A stretch of 64,000 nt of DNA, from contig CALULQ010000009.1 of the NCBI GenBank assembly GCA_944321525.1, forward strand, positions 1 through 64,000, given 5' to 3'. This DNA is from an uncultured Paraprevotella sp. (GTDB lineage: Bacteria; Bacteroidota; Bacteroidia; Bacteroidales; Bacteroidaceae). The position numbers and the translations under genes were made by a program. Below the pieces are notes generated by a model. It searched no databases and was not told the origin of the DNA. It saw nothing but the letters and a program-made list of their open reading frames with translations. The stretch's first letter is position 1; every line of letters starts with the position of its first letter. Below, in pieces: positions 9,501 to 17,911 of this stretch.

Positions 9501-10606
9501 TCCGAGGCACTGACCGACCCCCAATAGGCATTGTTCGACGTGACCTTCAGTTTGTTGGCCTTGTGGGTGGAGTAGCCGAAGACGAGCGACCTGACGGCCA
9601 TGTCCTTCACGGTGGCCCAAGTGATGCCTTCCGGTAGTTCCACCTTGCCTTGCCCGTATTTGTGGAGGAAGGCGCAAATCATGGCGAAGTCGGCGTTCGT
9701 GCGCACGCCGTCCTCGTTGTTTTGTCCGGCGCTGTTGGCCTTGAAGTATCCGCAGGCCTCGTCCTTGCTGTTCGGAGCCGCGCAGTCGTACCATATATTA
9801 CGTGCGTAGGCCATGGAGTTGGCCAGCATCTGGAGCAAGTCCTGCTGCATGGTGGCTTCGTCCACGAAATCGTGGGTGATGACCCCTTCGGTGGGCGACT
9901 CGATCTGGTCTTCCGTCCCGCCTTCCACCACCGGTGCATCGGGGTCGATGCTCCCTTCCGGCAACCGGGTGAGCGTGAAGTGGTCGTAGGCGATGCAGCT
10001 GCCGCCGTTGCCCCACGTCATTTGCGACGACAGGGTGACGGGCGTGGCTTCTTCGACGACGAAGCGCAGGGAATGCTCTGTCCACGAGGAGTTGCCCATG
10101 ATGTCGGCGCTTCCCGGCTGGCAGGCCACCGTCAGGCTCTCCAGCGTTTCCATGTCGGCGGTGCGTACGGCCACCAGAGCGCTGGTGGCTGCGTTGTTGG
10201 CCGAGAAGGCTTTGGTGAAGAACGTCAGTTCATATTCCCCTGCGGGCAGGTCGGTTGCCGTGGTCTGGCTCATCTCCGAGGTGGCGCTGCCCCAGCCGAA
10301 TCTTTGGTAGTAGGCGAAGCTGCCGTCCGGTATGTCGGTCTTCCCGAAGTTGTTGTCCGTGAAACAGCCGTCATTGATGAGCAGGGCAACGCCGGGATTG
10401 GTCGTATGCCACCCCTGCGGGGCGATGTTCCATCCGCGGAGGCCGTCGGCGGAGTTGTTCACGATGTCGGGCGAAGTCGTGACGCAAGCTTCGGCGTCGG
10501 CTTCGAATGACGGGTTGGCAAGGAATTCAGAGGTGATGTCCGTTTGTCCGCTCATGCCGAGGCACACGGACAAGCTGCAGACGAAAAGAGGTAACGTCTT
10601 CTTCAT
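6527..10606 (-). CDS. Giant secreted multidomain protein, probable polysaccharide-active enzyme
   Basis: About 1359 aa from the ATG at 10606, which starts a clear signal peptide (MKKTLPLFVCSLSVCLG). Two similar carbohydrate-binding-like modules, each opening with a DIT...NPSFE/NPGFE motif, flank the core (residues about 20-225 and 1090-1290). The core begins with a long helical region like an alpha/alpha toroid (HNYFHTSYQN, DGSWLLNSDIGPRR), followed by a beta-rich region as in super-sandwich lyases. The C-terminus (YNLQGIKLRDNV...LPQGIYVVGTQKVVRL) is the sorting-tail-like domain common in Bacteroidales. Family and substrate are not recognised; lyase-like activity is inferred from architecture only. 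It is monocistronic as far as visible, with a -7 box TACATTTG on the minus strand at 10637-10644. Confidence 0.7.
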   Translation of the reverse strand: MKKTLPLFVCSLSVCLGMSGQTDITSEFLANPSFEADAEACVTTSPDIVNNSADGLRGWNIAPQGWHTTNPGVALLINDGCFTDNNFGKTDIPDGSFAYYQRFGWGSATSEMSQTTATDLPAGEYELTFFTKAFSANNAATSALVAVRTADMETLESLTVACQPGSADIMGNSSWTEHSLRFVVEEATPVTLSSQMTWGNGGSCIAYDHFTLTRLPEGSIDPDAPVVEGGTEDQIESPTEGVITHDFVDEATMQQDLLQMLANSMAYARNIWYDCAAPNSKDEACGYFKANSAGQNNEDGVRTNADFAMICAFLHKYGQGKVELPEGITWATVKDMAVRSLVFGYSTHKANKLKVTSNNAYWGSVSASDYVWESSLWAMSLAYASHFLQDELSEAQKTYIYNMIKAECHYELQRSIPTGFNGDTKAEENGWETNILACALGLYPDDALAPQWFDRLRQFAINCYSHVDDAGNTTVIDPDYDDKTVQDLYIGKNLYDDYTLQNHNYFHTSYQNVVMQELGESYLALHLFQGENPKWKTNALMHNNQKVMDEVLCRLALADGELAMPNGNDWSMFLYDQITSYTTAACFLRDPDALMLENLAYKNIKARQTTTEDGSWLLNSDIGPRRMGVEGHRVMMTYLMHELASTAEMQPTTWNEFSRENEDAHLFVSQNIVRANTPDRFSVFSWSTGLKSYTGYIASNTPDKNKIIVPYKANNTGNILGWYTVSGKATDASPVVSGIYDLNGNSYTMNGKLNTNGNSLENNFTLYSTPGNAVVYMDYVVGKTNGTITEEKGGLMAISTDPFTKTQRTLYHAKGRSQTDGSQMKSFESSWVNIDNEVGIVCTDSNKSVAFGDRELNSSIYLSKAYPAYSNNGRSFSKGSIVDRRHIIYYSNVDSAATAQLAALALPLTEQVPEGWNGVIASDPDSARYLLLSNYVGETACTLKDILMPEGAPVFTEMTAITAQGSTATFHCDVNHSVAQTLRVFIQGGEVNARQMENDSCGAYLYNYGAEEQTVEAIIWADGRKLTAPVTIEKDACVSVRATNGEIVTETVELGEEETDEYVDITAQCLSNPGFEDDETWGTESAVNLNGTLYDPCYVNNVAAADRRWPQILPTQGWTPDNALKGGSNFALLYSMPYSIDMYCVSPSNVGNSASIMAAPAADETCGERCLSILNSWDSGRNAITQSVTLPEGEYKLTFLAQYVCQNEMRHVDDGTVNTTGDNINYSRCGISFGDTAIYKYPRLANHWETVECPFRLDKETRVTVSLGLETTHSVGAAYNTRLYIDQVRLYSKGEVTITPEPDDPDHIAETNGKEEEEKNVDVYNLQGIKLRDNVPASQATNGLPQGIYVVGTQKVVRL

Positions 10607-10809
10607 GGGATTTTGTGATGTTATAGTTTGATGCCTCAAATGTACGACAAAAGGATTGATGCGCCAAATCTGAAAGGCATTAAAATGGATGAAAAGTGCA
10701 TCCCTGCCGCAGGGATTTGAAAAAAAGCAAAGAAAAAGGCGGCAGTTTTATTGTCCAACTCTTGTGGAATGATTAATTTTACGGGACAAACTTTAATATT
10801 GTATACGAC

Positions 10810-12033
10810 ATGGAACTGGTAGACCGTTTTTTGAAATATGTGGGTTTCGACACCCAGTCGAGTGAAGAGGGGGAAACATGCCCCAGCACGGAGAAGCAGA
10901 TGGCCTTTGCCCGCTATCTGGAGCAGGAGTTGAAGGACGTAGGGCTCGCCGACGTTTCGCTGGACGAACACGGATATTTGTTTGCCACGCTGCCGGCGAA
11001 TACCGACCGCGAGGTGCCCACCATTGGCTTCATCGCCCATATCGACACGTCGCCCGACTGCTCGGGGAAGGACGTGAAGCCGCGCATCGTGGAGAAATAC
11101 GACGGCGGGGACATCGTGCTCTCCGCCGAAGACGGCATCGTCACGTCGCCGAAGCAGTTCCCGGAACTGCTGGACCACGTGGGTGAAGATCTGATTGTCA
11201 CCGACGGGCACACCCTGCTGGGGGCCGACGACAAGGCAGGCGTGGCGGAAATCGTACAAGCCATGGTCTACTTGCAGGCCCATCCCGAAATCAAGCACGG
11301 GAAAATCAGGGTGGGATTCAACCCCGACGAGGAGATTGGGCAGGGCGCCCATTTGTTCGACGTGGAGAAGTTCGGTTGCGAATGGGCCTACACCATGGAC
11401 GGCGGGGAAGCCGGGGAACTGGAATTTGAGAACTTCAACGCCGCCTCGGCCAAGGTGACGGTGAAGGGACTGAACGTGCATCCCGGATATGCCAAGGGCA
11501 AGATGCTGAACTCCATGTTGGTGGCCGCCGAGTTCATCAGGCGGATGCCGCAGGGCGAGACGCCCGAACAGACGGAGGGATACGAGGGATTCTTCCACCT
11601 GACGGGCGTGAAGGGCACGGTGGAAGAAACCCAACTGAGCTACATCATACGCGACCACGACCGCGGACGATTCGAGGCCCGCAAAACATTCCTGGGCCTG
11701 CTGGCGGATAGGCTGAACGAGGAGTACGGCGAGGACACGGTGGACGTGGATGTGCACGACCAGTATTACAACATGCGCGAGAAGGTGGAGCCGATGATGC
11801 ACATCGTTGACATCGCGAAGGAGGCCATCGAGGCCGCCGGGGTGAAGTGCCGGGTGCAGGCCATACGCGGGGGAACCGACGGGGCGCAACTTTCGTTCAA
11901 GGGGCTGCCTTGTCCCAACATATTCGCCGGAGGGCTGAATTTCCACGGGCGGCATGAGTTCGTGCCCGTGCAGAGCATGGAGAAGGCGATGATGACGGTG
12001 GTGAAGATTGCAGAACTTACGGCTTTAAGGTAA
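10810..12033 (+). CDS. pepT: Peptidase T (tripeptidase)
   Basis: 407 aa, the family's usual length. M20 metallopeptidase that removes the N-terminal residue from tripeptides in the cytoplasm. Metal and catalytic residues are visible: His77 and Asp79 in AHIDTSPD, Asp140 in LGADDKAG, and Glu174/Glu175 in [10 protein letters not shown]. The dimerisation insert and the final HGRHEFVPV segment with its metal-binding His are also present. The next gene starts 7 bp downstream, so the two are probably cotranscribed. Confidence 0.95.
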   Translation: MELVDRFLKYVGFDTQSSEEGETCPSTEKQMAFARYLEQELKDVGLADVSLDEHGYLFATLPANTDREVPTIGFIAHIDTSPDCSGKDVKPRIVEKYDGGDIVLSAEDGIVTSPKQFPELLDHVGEDLIVTDGHTLLGADDKAGVAEIVQAMVYLQAHPEIKHGKIRVGFNPDEEIGQGAHLFDVEKFGCEWAYTMDGGEAGELEFENFNAASAKVTVKGLNVHPGYAKGKMLNSMLVAAEFIRRMPQGETPEQTEGYEGFFHLTGVKGTVEETQLSYIIRDHDRGRFEARKTFLGLLADRLNEEYGEDTVDVDVHDQYYNMREKVEPMMHIVDIAKEAIEAAGVKCRVQAIRGGTDGAQLSFKGLPCPNIFAGGLNFHGRHEFVPVQSMEKAMMTVVKIAELTALR

Positions 12034-12040
12034 GACGGCG

Positions 12041-14290
12041 ATGGGAGAAATACCGGCTTTGATTCAGGACCTGGCGCTGATCCTGTTGGTGGCCGCCGTG
12101 GTCTCCATCTTGTTCAAGTGGTTGAAGCAACCGGTGGTGCTGGGCTACATCGTGGCCGGATTCATAGCCGGGCCCCATTTCGTGTATATCCCCTCCGTGC
12201 GGGATGCGGGCAGCATCGACATCTGGGCCCAGATCGGCGTCGTCATCTTGCTGTTCACGTTGGGGTTGGAGTTTAGTTTCAAGAAGATACTGAGGATGGG
12301 GGCGGCGCCGGTCATTGCCGCCCTCACCATCATCTTCTGCATGATGTTCCTGGGCACGGCCGTGGGGCATTTGTTCGGATGGAAGAGCATGGACTGCATT
12401 TACCTGGGCGGGATGCTGGCCATGTCGTCCACCACCATTATCTACAAGGCCTTTCAGGACATGGGCGTGCTGCAACAGAAGTTTGCTGGAGTGGTGCTGA
12501 GCGTGCTGATATTGGAAGACATCCTGGCCATCGTCCTGATGGTGATGCTCTCCACGCTGGCCGTCAGCCACAACATTGCGGGCGAAGAACTGGTGACGGG
12601 GCTGCTCCGGCTGGCCTTCTTCCTGATTCTCTGGTTCGTGGTGGGCTTGTACCTGATACCTATATTATTAAAGAAGAACAGGCGTTTCCTGAACGAGGAA
12701 ACGCTGCTGATTGTTTCCCTTGCTTTGTGTTTCGTCATGGCCGTGGTGGCCGTGCAGTCGGGCTTCAGTGCGGCGTTCGGCGCCTTTGTCGTGGGGTCTA
12801 TCCTGGCCGAGACGGTGGAGGCCGAGCGGATCGAGCGCCTGGTGGCGCCGGTGAAAGATTTGTTCGGCGCCATATTCTTCGTGTCGGTGGGCATGCTGGT
12901 CGACCCGGCCGTATTGGCGGAGTATGCCTGGCCGATTGTGGCGCTGACGTTGGCCATCATTATTGGCCAGGCCGTGTTCGGCACGCTGGGCTTCGTGCTG
13001 GCCGGGCAGCCGCTGAAAGAAGCCATGAAGTGCGGTTTCAGCATGTCGCAGATTGGCGAGTTCGCCTTCATCATAGCCTCTTTGGGCATGTCCTTGGGCG
13101 TGACGAGCAAGCATTTGTATCCAATTGTGGTTGCCGTGTCGGTCATCACCACTTTCACCACGCCCTACATGCTCAAGGCGGCCGGGCCTGCCTACGGCTG
13201 GTTGTGCCGGGCGTTGCCCCGTGGCTGGGTGGTGTGGCTGGAGCATTACACGCCGGGCGTGGCAGTGGCCAGCCATTCCGGGAATTGGAAGAAGCTGATA
13301 ACGGCCTTGTTGAGGCAGGTGGTGGTGTTTTCCATCCTTTCGGTGACGGTGATAGCCTTGTCGTTCCGCTTCTTCCTGCCGTTCACGCGCGACATCCTGC
13401 CCCATTGGTGGGCCAACGCGCTTTGCGGGGTAGTCACGTTCTTGTGCGTGGCGCCTTTCCTCCGCGGCATCATGGCGCGCGGCCGGCGCTCGTCGTTGTT
13501 CATCGCGCTGTGGAACGAGAACCGCTACAACCGTCTGCCTTTGGTGTTCACCTTGATTGTCAGGGGCGTGGTGGTCTGCATGTTCATCTTCTACATCATC
13601 CGCTATCTGGTGCCTTTCGCCGACCCTCTGCTGCTCTTGCTGGCCTTGTTGATGGTGGGCGGGATTGCGCTTTCGCGCCCGTTGCTGCGGAATACCATCC
13701 GCATGGAGAAAGTGTTCATGGAGAACCTGCATAGCCGCGATGCCATGGCGAAGCCCGACGACGCGGCCCAGCCGGGATATGCGGAGCGCTTGTTGTCGAA
13801 GGACCTGCATCTGGCCGATTTCAAAGTGCCGGAAGAGTCTATTTGGGGTGGCAGGCTGCTGGGCGACCTGGACTTGGGTAGGCGATATGGAGTGAATGTC
13901 GTGTCCATCATCCGGGGCACACACCATTTTAACATTCCCAACGGGAACGACCGCATCTATCCCGGCGACCACATTCAAGTGATAGGAACCGACCAGCAGA
14001 TAGGGCGCTTCTCGCAGGCCATGGACGACACCGTCGTGGTGGAGACCGAACTGGCGGACCGCGAAATGCAGCTGAAGCAATACCAGATTCCGGAGAATTC
14101 CGGATGGGTAGGGGAACGGATAAAGGACAGCGGCATCAGGGAAAGGTACCACTGCATAGTGGTGGGGGTGGAAACGCCGGATGGTGTGCTGGAGAAGCCC
14201 GAGGCCGGGCGCGTGTTCCAAGCCGGGGACATCGTGTGGCTCGTGGGCGAGAAAGGCGACCTGGCCGACCTCCTGGCCTTCAAGGCGTAG
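12041..14290 (+). CDS. CPA2-family cation:proton antiporter with two C-terminal RCK_C domains
   Basis: 749 aa. The first ~400 residues form a multi-span membrane domain with the CPA2 patterns GLEFSFKKI, QSGFSAAFGAFVVG and MSQIGEFAFI. About four further membrane segments follow (residues ~425-545), an unusual extra block. The C-terminus has two TrkA_C-like regulatory domains (about 590-670 and 675-749; IYPGDHIQVIGTDQQI, FQAGDIVWLVG). It probably exchanges K+ or Na+ for protons under ligand control. The lack of a central RCK_N domain suggests a ligand other than NAD. A strong hairpin follows the stop. Confidence 0.88.
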   Translation: MGEIPALIQDLALILLVAAVVSILFKWLKQPVVLGYIVAGFIAGPHFVYIPSVRDAGSIDIWAQIGVVILLFTLGLEFSFKKILRMGAAPVIAALTIIFCMMFLGTAVGHLFGWKSMDCIYLGGMLAMSSTTIIYKAFQDMGVLQQKFAGVVLSVLILEDILAIVLMVMLSTLAVSHNIAGEELVTGLLRLAFFLILWFVVGLYLIPILLKKNRRFLNEETLLIVSLALCFVMAVVAVQSGFSAAFGAFVVGSILAETVEAERIERLVAPVKDLFGAIFFVSVGMLVDPAVLAEYAWPIVALTLAIIIGQAVFGTLGFVLAGQPLKEAMKCGFSMSQIGEFAFIIASLGMSLGVTSKHLYPIVVAVSVITTFTTPYMLKAAGPAYGWLCRALPRGWVVWLEHYTPGVAVASHSGNWKKLITALLRQVVVFSILSVTVIALSFRFFLPFTRDILPHWWANALCGVVTFLCVAPFLRGIMARGRRSSLFIALWNENRYNRLPLVFTLIVRGVVVCMFIFYIIRYLVPFADPLLLLLALLMVGGIALSRPLLRNTIRMEKVFMENLHSRDAMAKPDDAAQPGYAERLLSKDLHLADFKVPEESIWGGRLLGDLDLGRRYGVNVVSIIRGTHHFNIPNGNDRIYPGDHIQVIGTDQQIGRFSQAMDDTVVVETELADREMQLKQYQIPENSGWVGERIKDSGIRERYHCIVVGVETPDGVLEKPEAGRVFQAGDIVWLVGEKGDLADLLAFKA

Positions 14291-14325
14291 GCCTTGTCTT
14301 GAGGTCGGAGTTGAGGAAATATAAA

Positions 14326-14365
14326 ATCAAGGGGCATGGAACCATCCGGTTCCATGCCCCTTGAT
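14326..14365. terminator. Perfect 18-bp hairpin between convergent genes
   Basis: The two 18-bp arms are exact reverse complements around a 4-base loop (ATCC). It lies 35 bp after the antiporter stop, between convergent operons, and could act on both strands. There is no long T-tract. Confidence 0.65.
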
Positions 14366-14480
14366 TATGACCGAAAAGTCGGAATTTTTTTTCGCTGGAT
14401 GCGCGGAGAAGGAACCGGCAACCGCAGAATGGGAGAAAAGGAAACGCACGGGCCGGAAACGGCGTGCGGCAGGCCGCGCA

Positions 14481-14535
14481 GTACTTTGCGGAAAGTACTC
14501 GAGTACTCTGCGGCAAGTACTCTTTCGCCTTGCGG
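14481..14535. repeat. 22-bp-period TTGCGG/AGTACT hairpin array
   Basis: Cores TTGCGG, CTGCGG and TTGCGG begin at 14486, 14508 and 14530, exactly 22 bp apart. The first two cores are enclosed by complementary arms (GTACTTT/AAAGTAC and GAGTACT/AGTACTC), making tandem mini-hairpins with TGCGG in the loop. It occupies the rest of the convergent gap 14291-14618. The same family occurs at 58309-58372, with degenerate forms at 4159 and 45099. Confidence 0.65.
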
Positions 14536-14618
14536 ACAACATTCCGCGGCTTTCCACGGCCTGCAGTCCGGAAAAGCGCATGCGCGGCATGTTTCCTTAT
14601 GGCCGTGATCTCGGGATG

Positions 14619-15056
14619 TCACTCCTTTTCTTCGTCCTCGTCTTCGTCCATGTCGAAGTCGAACAAGAGGTCGTCCAAGTATTCCGGCGCGGTGAATTCG
14701 TCCAGGCTGCGGCGCTCTTTCTTGGTGGGGCGTCCGGTGCCTTTGGCGCGGTTGACGAAACCGCTGATGCGGTTCATCTCCAACAGCTCGTATTGCTCCG
14801 GCGGCGTCACGTTTTCGAGGATTTCGGGAATCAGTTTGGCGCCTACCCGCTTCTCTATGGTCTGTTTGACCTTGAACGAATAGGTGACGGGCGGCTTGCG
14901 CACGTCGACGATGTCGCCCGGCTTGACGGTGCGCGAAGGCTTCAGCTGTGCCCCGTTCATGGAAACCTGGCCTTTCTTGCATGCGGCCGCGGCCATGGAG
15001 CGGGTCTTGAAGATGCGGGCGGCCCATAGCCATTTGTCTATTCTCGCTTCGCTCAT
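14619..15056 (-). CDS. hslR: S4-domain RNA-binding protein, Hsp15-like
   Basis: 145 aa. The N-terminal ~60 residues are an S4 RNA-binding domain (RIDKWLWAARIFKTRSMAAAAC...G.V..NG). The middle is basic, and the C-terminus ends in an acidic tail (DFDMDEDEDEEKE). Hsp15 recycles stalled 50S subunits that carry peptidyl-tRNA. That fits its position 4 bp downstream of pth, whose product cleaves peptidyl-tRNA. The acidic tail is longer than in proteobacterial Hsp15. Confidence 0.88.
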   Translation of the reverse strand: MSEARIDKWLWAARIFKTRSMAAAACKKGQVSMNGAQLKPSRTVKPGDIVDVRKPPVTYSFKVKQTIEKRVGAKLIPEILENVTPPEQYELLEMNRISGFVNRAKGTGRPTKKERRSLDEFTAPEYLDDLLFDFDMDEDEDEEKE

Positions 15057-15060
15057 GCCT

Positions 15061-15624
15061 TTATTTCTTGTTATATTGGTTCATGGTGATTTGAATGCCG
15101 GCCAGGCAGAAACTTTTTATCATTTCGCAAGCCAGCTCCACCCGCTCGTCCATCGTATTCAGGTCTTCTTCGGAGAAGTGCCCCAGCACGTAGTCAATCT
15201 GTCCTCCGCGGGGAAAGTCGTTACCGATGCCGAACCTGAGGCGGGCGTATGCCTGCGTGCCCAGCACGGAGGCGATGTGCTTCAGCCCGTTGTGTCCTCC
15301 GTCGCTGCCGCTGGGCTTCATGCGCAAGGCGCCGAAGGGCAGCGAAAGGTCGTCGACGACGACGAGCAGCCGCTCGAGCGGGATGTTCTCTTTGTTCATC
15401 CAATATCTGACAGCGTTTCCGCTGAGGTTCATATAGGTGGAGGGTTTCAGGAGGACGAGCTGCTGACCTTTCACGGAGAGCGAGGCGACGGCTCCGTAGC
15501 GCTTGTCCTCAAAAACAAGATTGGACGCCTTAGCCAAGGCGTCCAATACCCTAAAACCTATATTGTGGCGGGTTCCGGCATATTCACTGCCGATGTTGCC
15601 CAAACCGACAATTAAGTATTTCAT
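15061..15624 (-). CDS. pth: Peptidyl-tRNA hydrolase
   Basis: 187 aa, normal length. It hydrolyses peptidyl-tRNA dropped from ribosomes. The catalytic His20 is in GTRHNIGF and Asp92 in [11 protein letters not shown]; the substrate-binding asparagines are in YMNLSGN and GGHNGLKHI. It lies between rplY (21 bp upstream) and hslR (4 bp downstream), a ribosome-maintenance operon on the minus strand. Confidence 0.96.
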   Translation of the reverse strand: MKYLIVGLGNIGSEYAGTRHNIGFRVLDALAKASNLVFEDKRYGAVASLSVKGQQLVLLKPSTYMNLSGNAVRYWMNKENIPLERLLVVVDDLSLPFGALRMKPSGSDGGHNGLKHIASVLGTQAYARLRFGIGNDFPRGGQIDYVLGHFSEEDLNTMDERVELACEMIKSFCLAGIQITMNQYNKK

Positions 15625-15645
15625 TCGTTTGCTTTAAAGGGAGGA

Positions 15646-16239
15646 TTATTTTTCAGCTGCGGCGGCTGCCCTTGCACCACGTGTCATCTTCACCTGGCAT
15701 ACGACAACTTCCTTGCTGGTAACCAATTCCAAGCCTTCGAAGTGCAACTCGCCCACCTTGATGGTCTTGCCCAAGGCGAGGTTCGTCACGTCGATGTTCA
15801 GGCGCTCGGGAATCTGGGGATAGGCTGCCTTCACTTTCAGCTTGCGCACGGATGCGGCCAGGCGTCCACCGGCCTTCACACCTTCGGCCAAACCGTTCAG
15901 CTTGATGGGCACTTCCATGACGATGGGCTTCGTTTCGTTTACTTCATAGAAGTCTACGTGCAGCACGTTGTCCTTTACCGGGTGGAACTGCAACTCTTTC
16001 AGCACGGCCTTATGCTTCTTGCCGTCGATGTCCAGGTTCACTACGTAGATGTCGGGCGTGTAAATCAGGTTGCGCAGCATGTCGTTGGTTACGGTGAATG
16101 CCAATGCCACCGGAGCGCCGTTTTCATCTTTGGCTTCGCCATACAAGTTGCAGGGAACGGCATTTTCTTTGCGGATTGCACGTGCGGCCTTTTTGCCGAA
16201 AGCGGTTCTCGCTGTACCTTTTACTTCAATTTCTTTCAT
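15646..16239 (-). CDS. rplY: 50S ribosomal protein L25/general stress protein Ctc
   Basis: 197 aa, the long two-domain (TL5/Ctc-type) form: an N-terminal 5S-rRNA-binding L25 domain (KGTARTAFGKKAARAIRKEN, residues 7-26) and a C-terminal beta domain. The C-terminus is extended by an Ala-rich ...GARAAAAAEK. It heads the rplY-pth-hslR operon. Upstream, 16240-16476 holds no gene I can support. Confidence 0.95.
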   Translation of the reverse strand: MKEIEVKGTARTAFGKKAARAIRKENAVPCNLYGEAKDENGAPVALAFTVTNDMLRNLIYTPDIYVVNLDIDGKKHKAVLKELQFHPVKDNVLHVDFYEVNETKPIVMEVPIKLNGLAEGVKAGGRLAASVRKLKVKAAYPQIPERLNIDVTNLALGKTIKVGELHFEGLELVTSKEVVVCQVKMTRGARAAAAAEK

Positions 16240-16476
16240 TGCGATAATTTTTTTGTGTTACTCTAAATTAAGTGTTTGATGCTTAATTTCACCATCACAC
16301 GATGTGTGCATCACTTGATGATGCCAAAAAGCGGTGCAAAATTATCCCATTTCGACGGATTGGCAAAATCTTTTGCCGTTTTTTTTGCCTCGGAGTGCGC
16401 TTTTTGGCACGAAAAAGGGAGGCAGCGGGATTTTCCTCTCCCTTCTGCCTCCCTTGTGCGTTTTGCCTGCGGCGGG

Positions 16477-17517
16477 TCAGATGAGTTGCATGCCGGCTTC
16501 CTTGCACGCGCGGCGCATCTCGTCGGGCCAGATGCTGGATTGCGTTTCGCCCACGTGGGCTTTGTGGAGCAACACCATGCAAAGGCGGCTCTGCCCTATG
16601 CCTCCGCCGATGGACTGGGGAAGCGTGCCGTCGAGCAGCCTCCGGTGGAAATAAAGGTTCTTGCGGTCTTCTTTGCCGCTGAGCGCCAACTGCCGCAGCA
16701 AGGCTTCCTTGTCCACGCGGATGCCCATGGATGACAATTCGATGGCGCGGTCCAGCAGGGGATACCACACCAGCAAGTCGCCGTTCAGTCCCGGCAGGCC
16801 GGTCTTTTCGTCCACAGTGGTGTAGTCGTCATAGTCGGGGGCACGCAGGTCGTGTTCTTTCCCGTCGCCCAGTTTGCAGCCGATGCCGATGATGAACACG
16901 GCACCGTATTTCCGGCAGATGGCATCCTCTCGCTCTTTGGGCGACAAGTCCGGATAGAGCCGGCGAAGTTCTTCGGCATGGATGAAATGCACGTCTTCGG
17001 GCAGGAAGGCTTGCAGTTGGGGGTAGGTCTCACAGATGTGGAACTCCGTGCGCAAGATGGCGTTGTAGATGCGGTTGACGATTTTCTTCAGATAGTCCGT
17101 GTTGCGGCTGCAGGGCGGCATGACGCGCTCCCAGTCCCACTGGTCCACGTAGAGCGAATGCAGGTTGTCCATTTCCTCGTCGGCCCGTATGGCATTCATG
17201 TCGGTGATGATGCCGTAACCCGGCTGCACCTGGTATTCAGCCAGTGTCACCCGTTTCCATTTGGCCAGCGAGTGCACCACCTCGGCCTGCGCTTCGTTCA
17301 TGTCCTTGATGGGGAAGGTGACGGGGCGCTCCACTCCGTTCAAGTCGTCGTTCATTCCTAATCCTTTGAGAACGAAGAGGGGAGCGGTGACACGCCTGAG
17401 GCGCAGCTCGGTGGAAATGCTGCTCAAGAAGAAGTCTTTGATCTTCTTGATGGCTATTTCCGTCTGCTGCAAATCCAACAGCGCATGATAGTTTTCCGGT
17501 TTAATTAAATGACTCAT
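16477..17517 (-). CDS. asnA: Aspartate--ammonia ligase (asparagine synthetase A)
   Basis: 346 aa, the AsnA family's size. ATP-dependent amidation of aspartate using ammonia; the fold resembles class II tRNA synthetases. Family blocks visible include QQTEIAIKKIKDFF near the start, the central VDQWDWERVM and the C-terminal GGGIGQSRLCMVLLHKAHVGE with its class-II-like arginine. A minus-strand TATCTTTG box (17556-17563) lies 39 bp upstream. It is transcribed away from tRNA-Arg. Confidence 0.95.
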   Translation of the reverse strand: MSHLIKPENYHALLDLQQTEIAIKKIKDFFLSSISTELRLRRVTAPLFVLKGLGMNDDLNGVERPVTFPIKDMNEAQAEVVHSLAKWKRVTLAEYQVQPGYGIITDMNAIRADEEMDNLHSLYVDQWDWERVMPPCSRNTDYLKKIVNRIYNAILRTEFHICETYPQLQAFLPEDVHFIHAEELRRLYPDLSPKEREDAICRKYGAVFIIGIGCKLGDGKEHDLRAPDYDDYTTVDEKTGLPGLNGDLLVWYPLLDRAIELSSMGIRVDKEALLRQLALSGKEDRKNLYFHRRLLDGTLPQSIGGGIGQSRLCMVLLHKAHVGETQSSIWPDEMRRACKEAGMQLI

Positions 17518-17555
17518 TGCGTTATGATTTTATCGATTTCTTTCATAATGTCCTG

Positions 17556-17563
17556 CAAAGATA
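17556..17563 (-). promoter_or_regulatory. Candidate asnA -7 box
   Basis: Minus-strand TATCTTTG matches TAnnTTTG, 39 bp upstream of the asnA ATG. Confidence 0.45.
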
Positions 17564-17649
17564 CTGCTTTTTGGTTAATGTGGAAGCAATTGGATGTTTT
17601 TTTGTGTCTATATGATTATTTTTGCCTTGCGCACATTTTTGTGAATTCG

Positions 17650-17681
17650 TTTGGATGGTTTTTATTTTTTCCCTAACTTTG
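17650..17681 (+). promoter_or_regulatory. tRNA-Arg promoter (Bacteroides type)
   Basis: TTTG at 17650-17653, a 20-bp spacer, and TAACTTTG at 17674-17681: a complete match to the Bacteroides primary-sigma consensus, 15 bp before the tRNA. The second tRNA copy at 38931 lacks it. Confidence 0.75.
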
Positions 17682-17695
17682 CATTCGTTTTTCAA

Positions 17696-17769
17696 GGCTC
17701 CGTAGCTTAGCTGTATAGAGCGTCAGATTCCGGTTCTGAAGGTCGAGGGTTAGAATCCCTCCGGGGTCA
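17696..17769 (+). tRNA. tRNA-Arg(CCG)
   Basis: 74 nt. A full cloverleaf can be drawn: acceptor GGCTCCG against CGGGGTC (two G-U pairs), D arm, anticodon stem CAGA/TCTG with loop TTCCGGT giving anticodon CCG, and a T arm GAGGG/CCCTC. CCA is not encoded. It is followed by an intrinsic terminator. From position 2 on, it is duplicated at 38931, marking it as the integration target of the island. Confidence 0.92.
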
Positions 17770-17868
17770 CGAGAAGTTGAAGTGCTAATTGTATGAACGT
17801 CATGCGGTTAGCACTTTTCTTTTTGTCCCTTTCCGATGCCCGGCCGATGTCTGGAAAGCGGTTTTCAT
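17697..17868. repeat. Left att repeat (attL)
   Basis: 172 bp matching 38931-39102: tRNA-Arg from its second base, its terminator and about 45 bp beyond. The left copy keeps base G1 and the promoter, so it encodes the functional tRNA. Confidence 0.85.
17780..17824 (+). terminator. Intrinsic terminator of tRNA-Arg
   Basis: Stem AAGTGCTAA / TTAGCACTT (17780-17788 and 17808-17816) followed by a T-rich run. It is included in the att repeat and so is duplicated at the island's right end. Confidence 0.8.
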
Positions 17869-17885
17869 GAAGGTTAAGCGCTATT

Positions 17886-17911
17886 TGTTGACTGATTGTT
17901 GACTAATTAAA
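17886..17911 (+). repeat. 26-bp island-end repeat, left copy (candidate integrase arm site)
   Basis: Contains GTTGACT twice, 11 bp apart. It recurs at 38854-38879 with one mismatch, in the same orientation, and ends just before the integrase ATG. Confidence 0.6.

Noticed and set aside
12668..14221. 517-codon minus-strand ORF antisense to the antiporter gene
   Set aside because: Arg/His/Gln-rich shadow; the plus strand has clear membrane and RCK domains.
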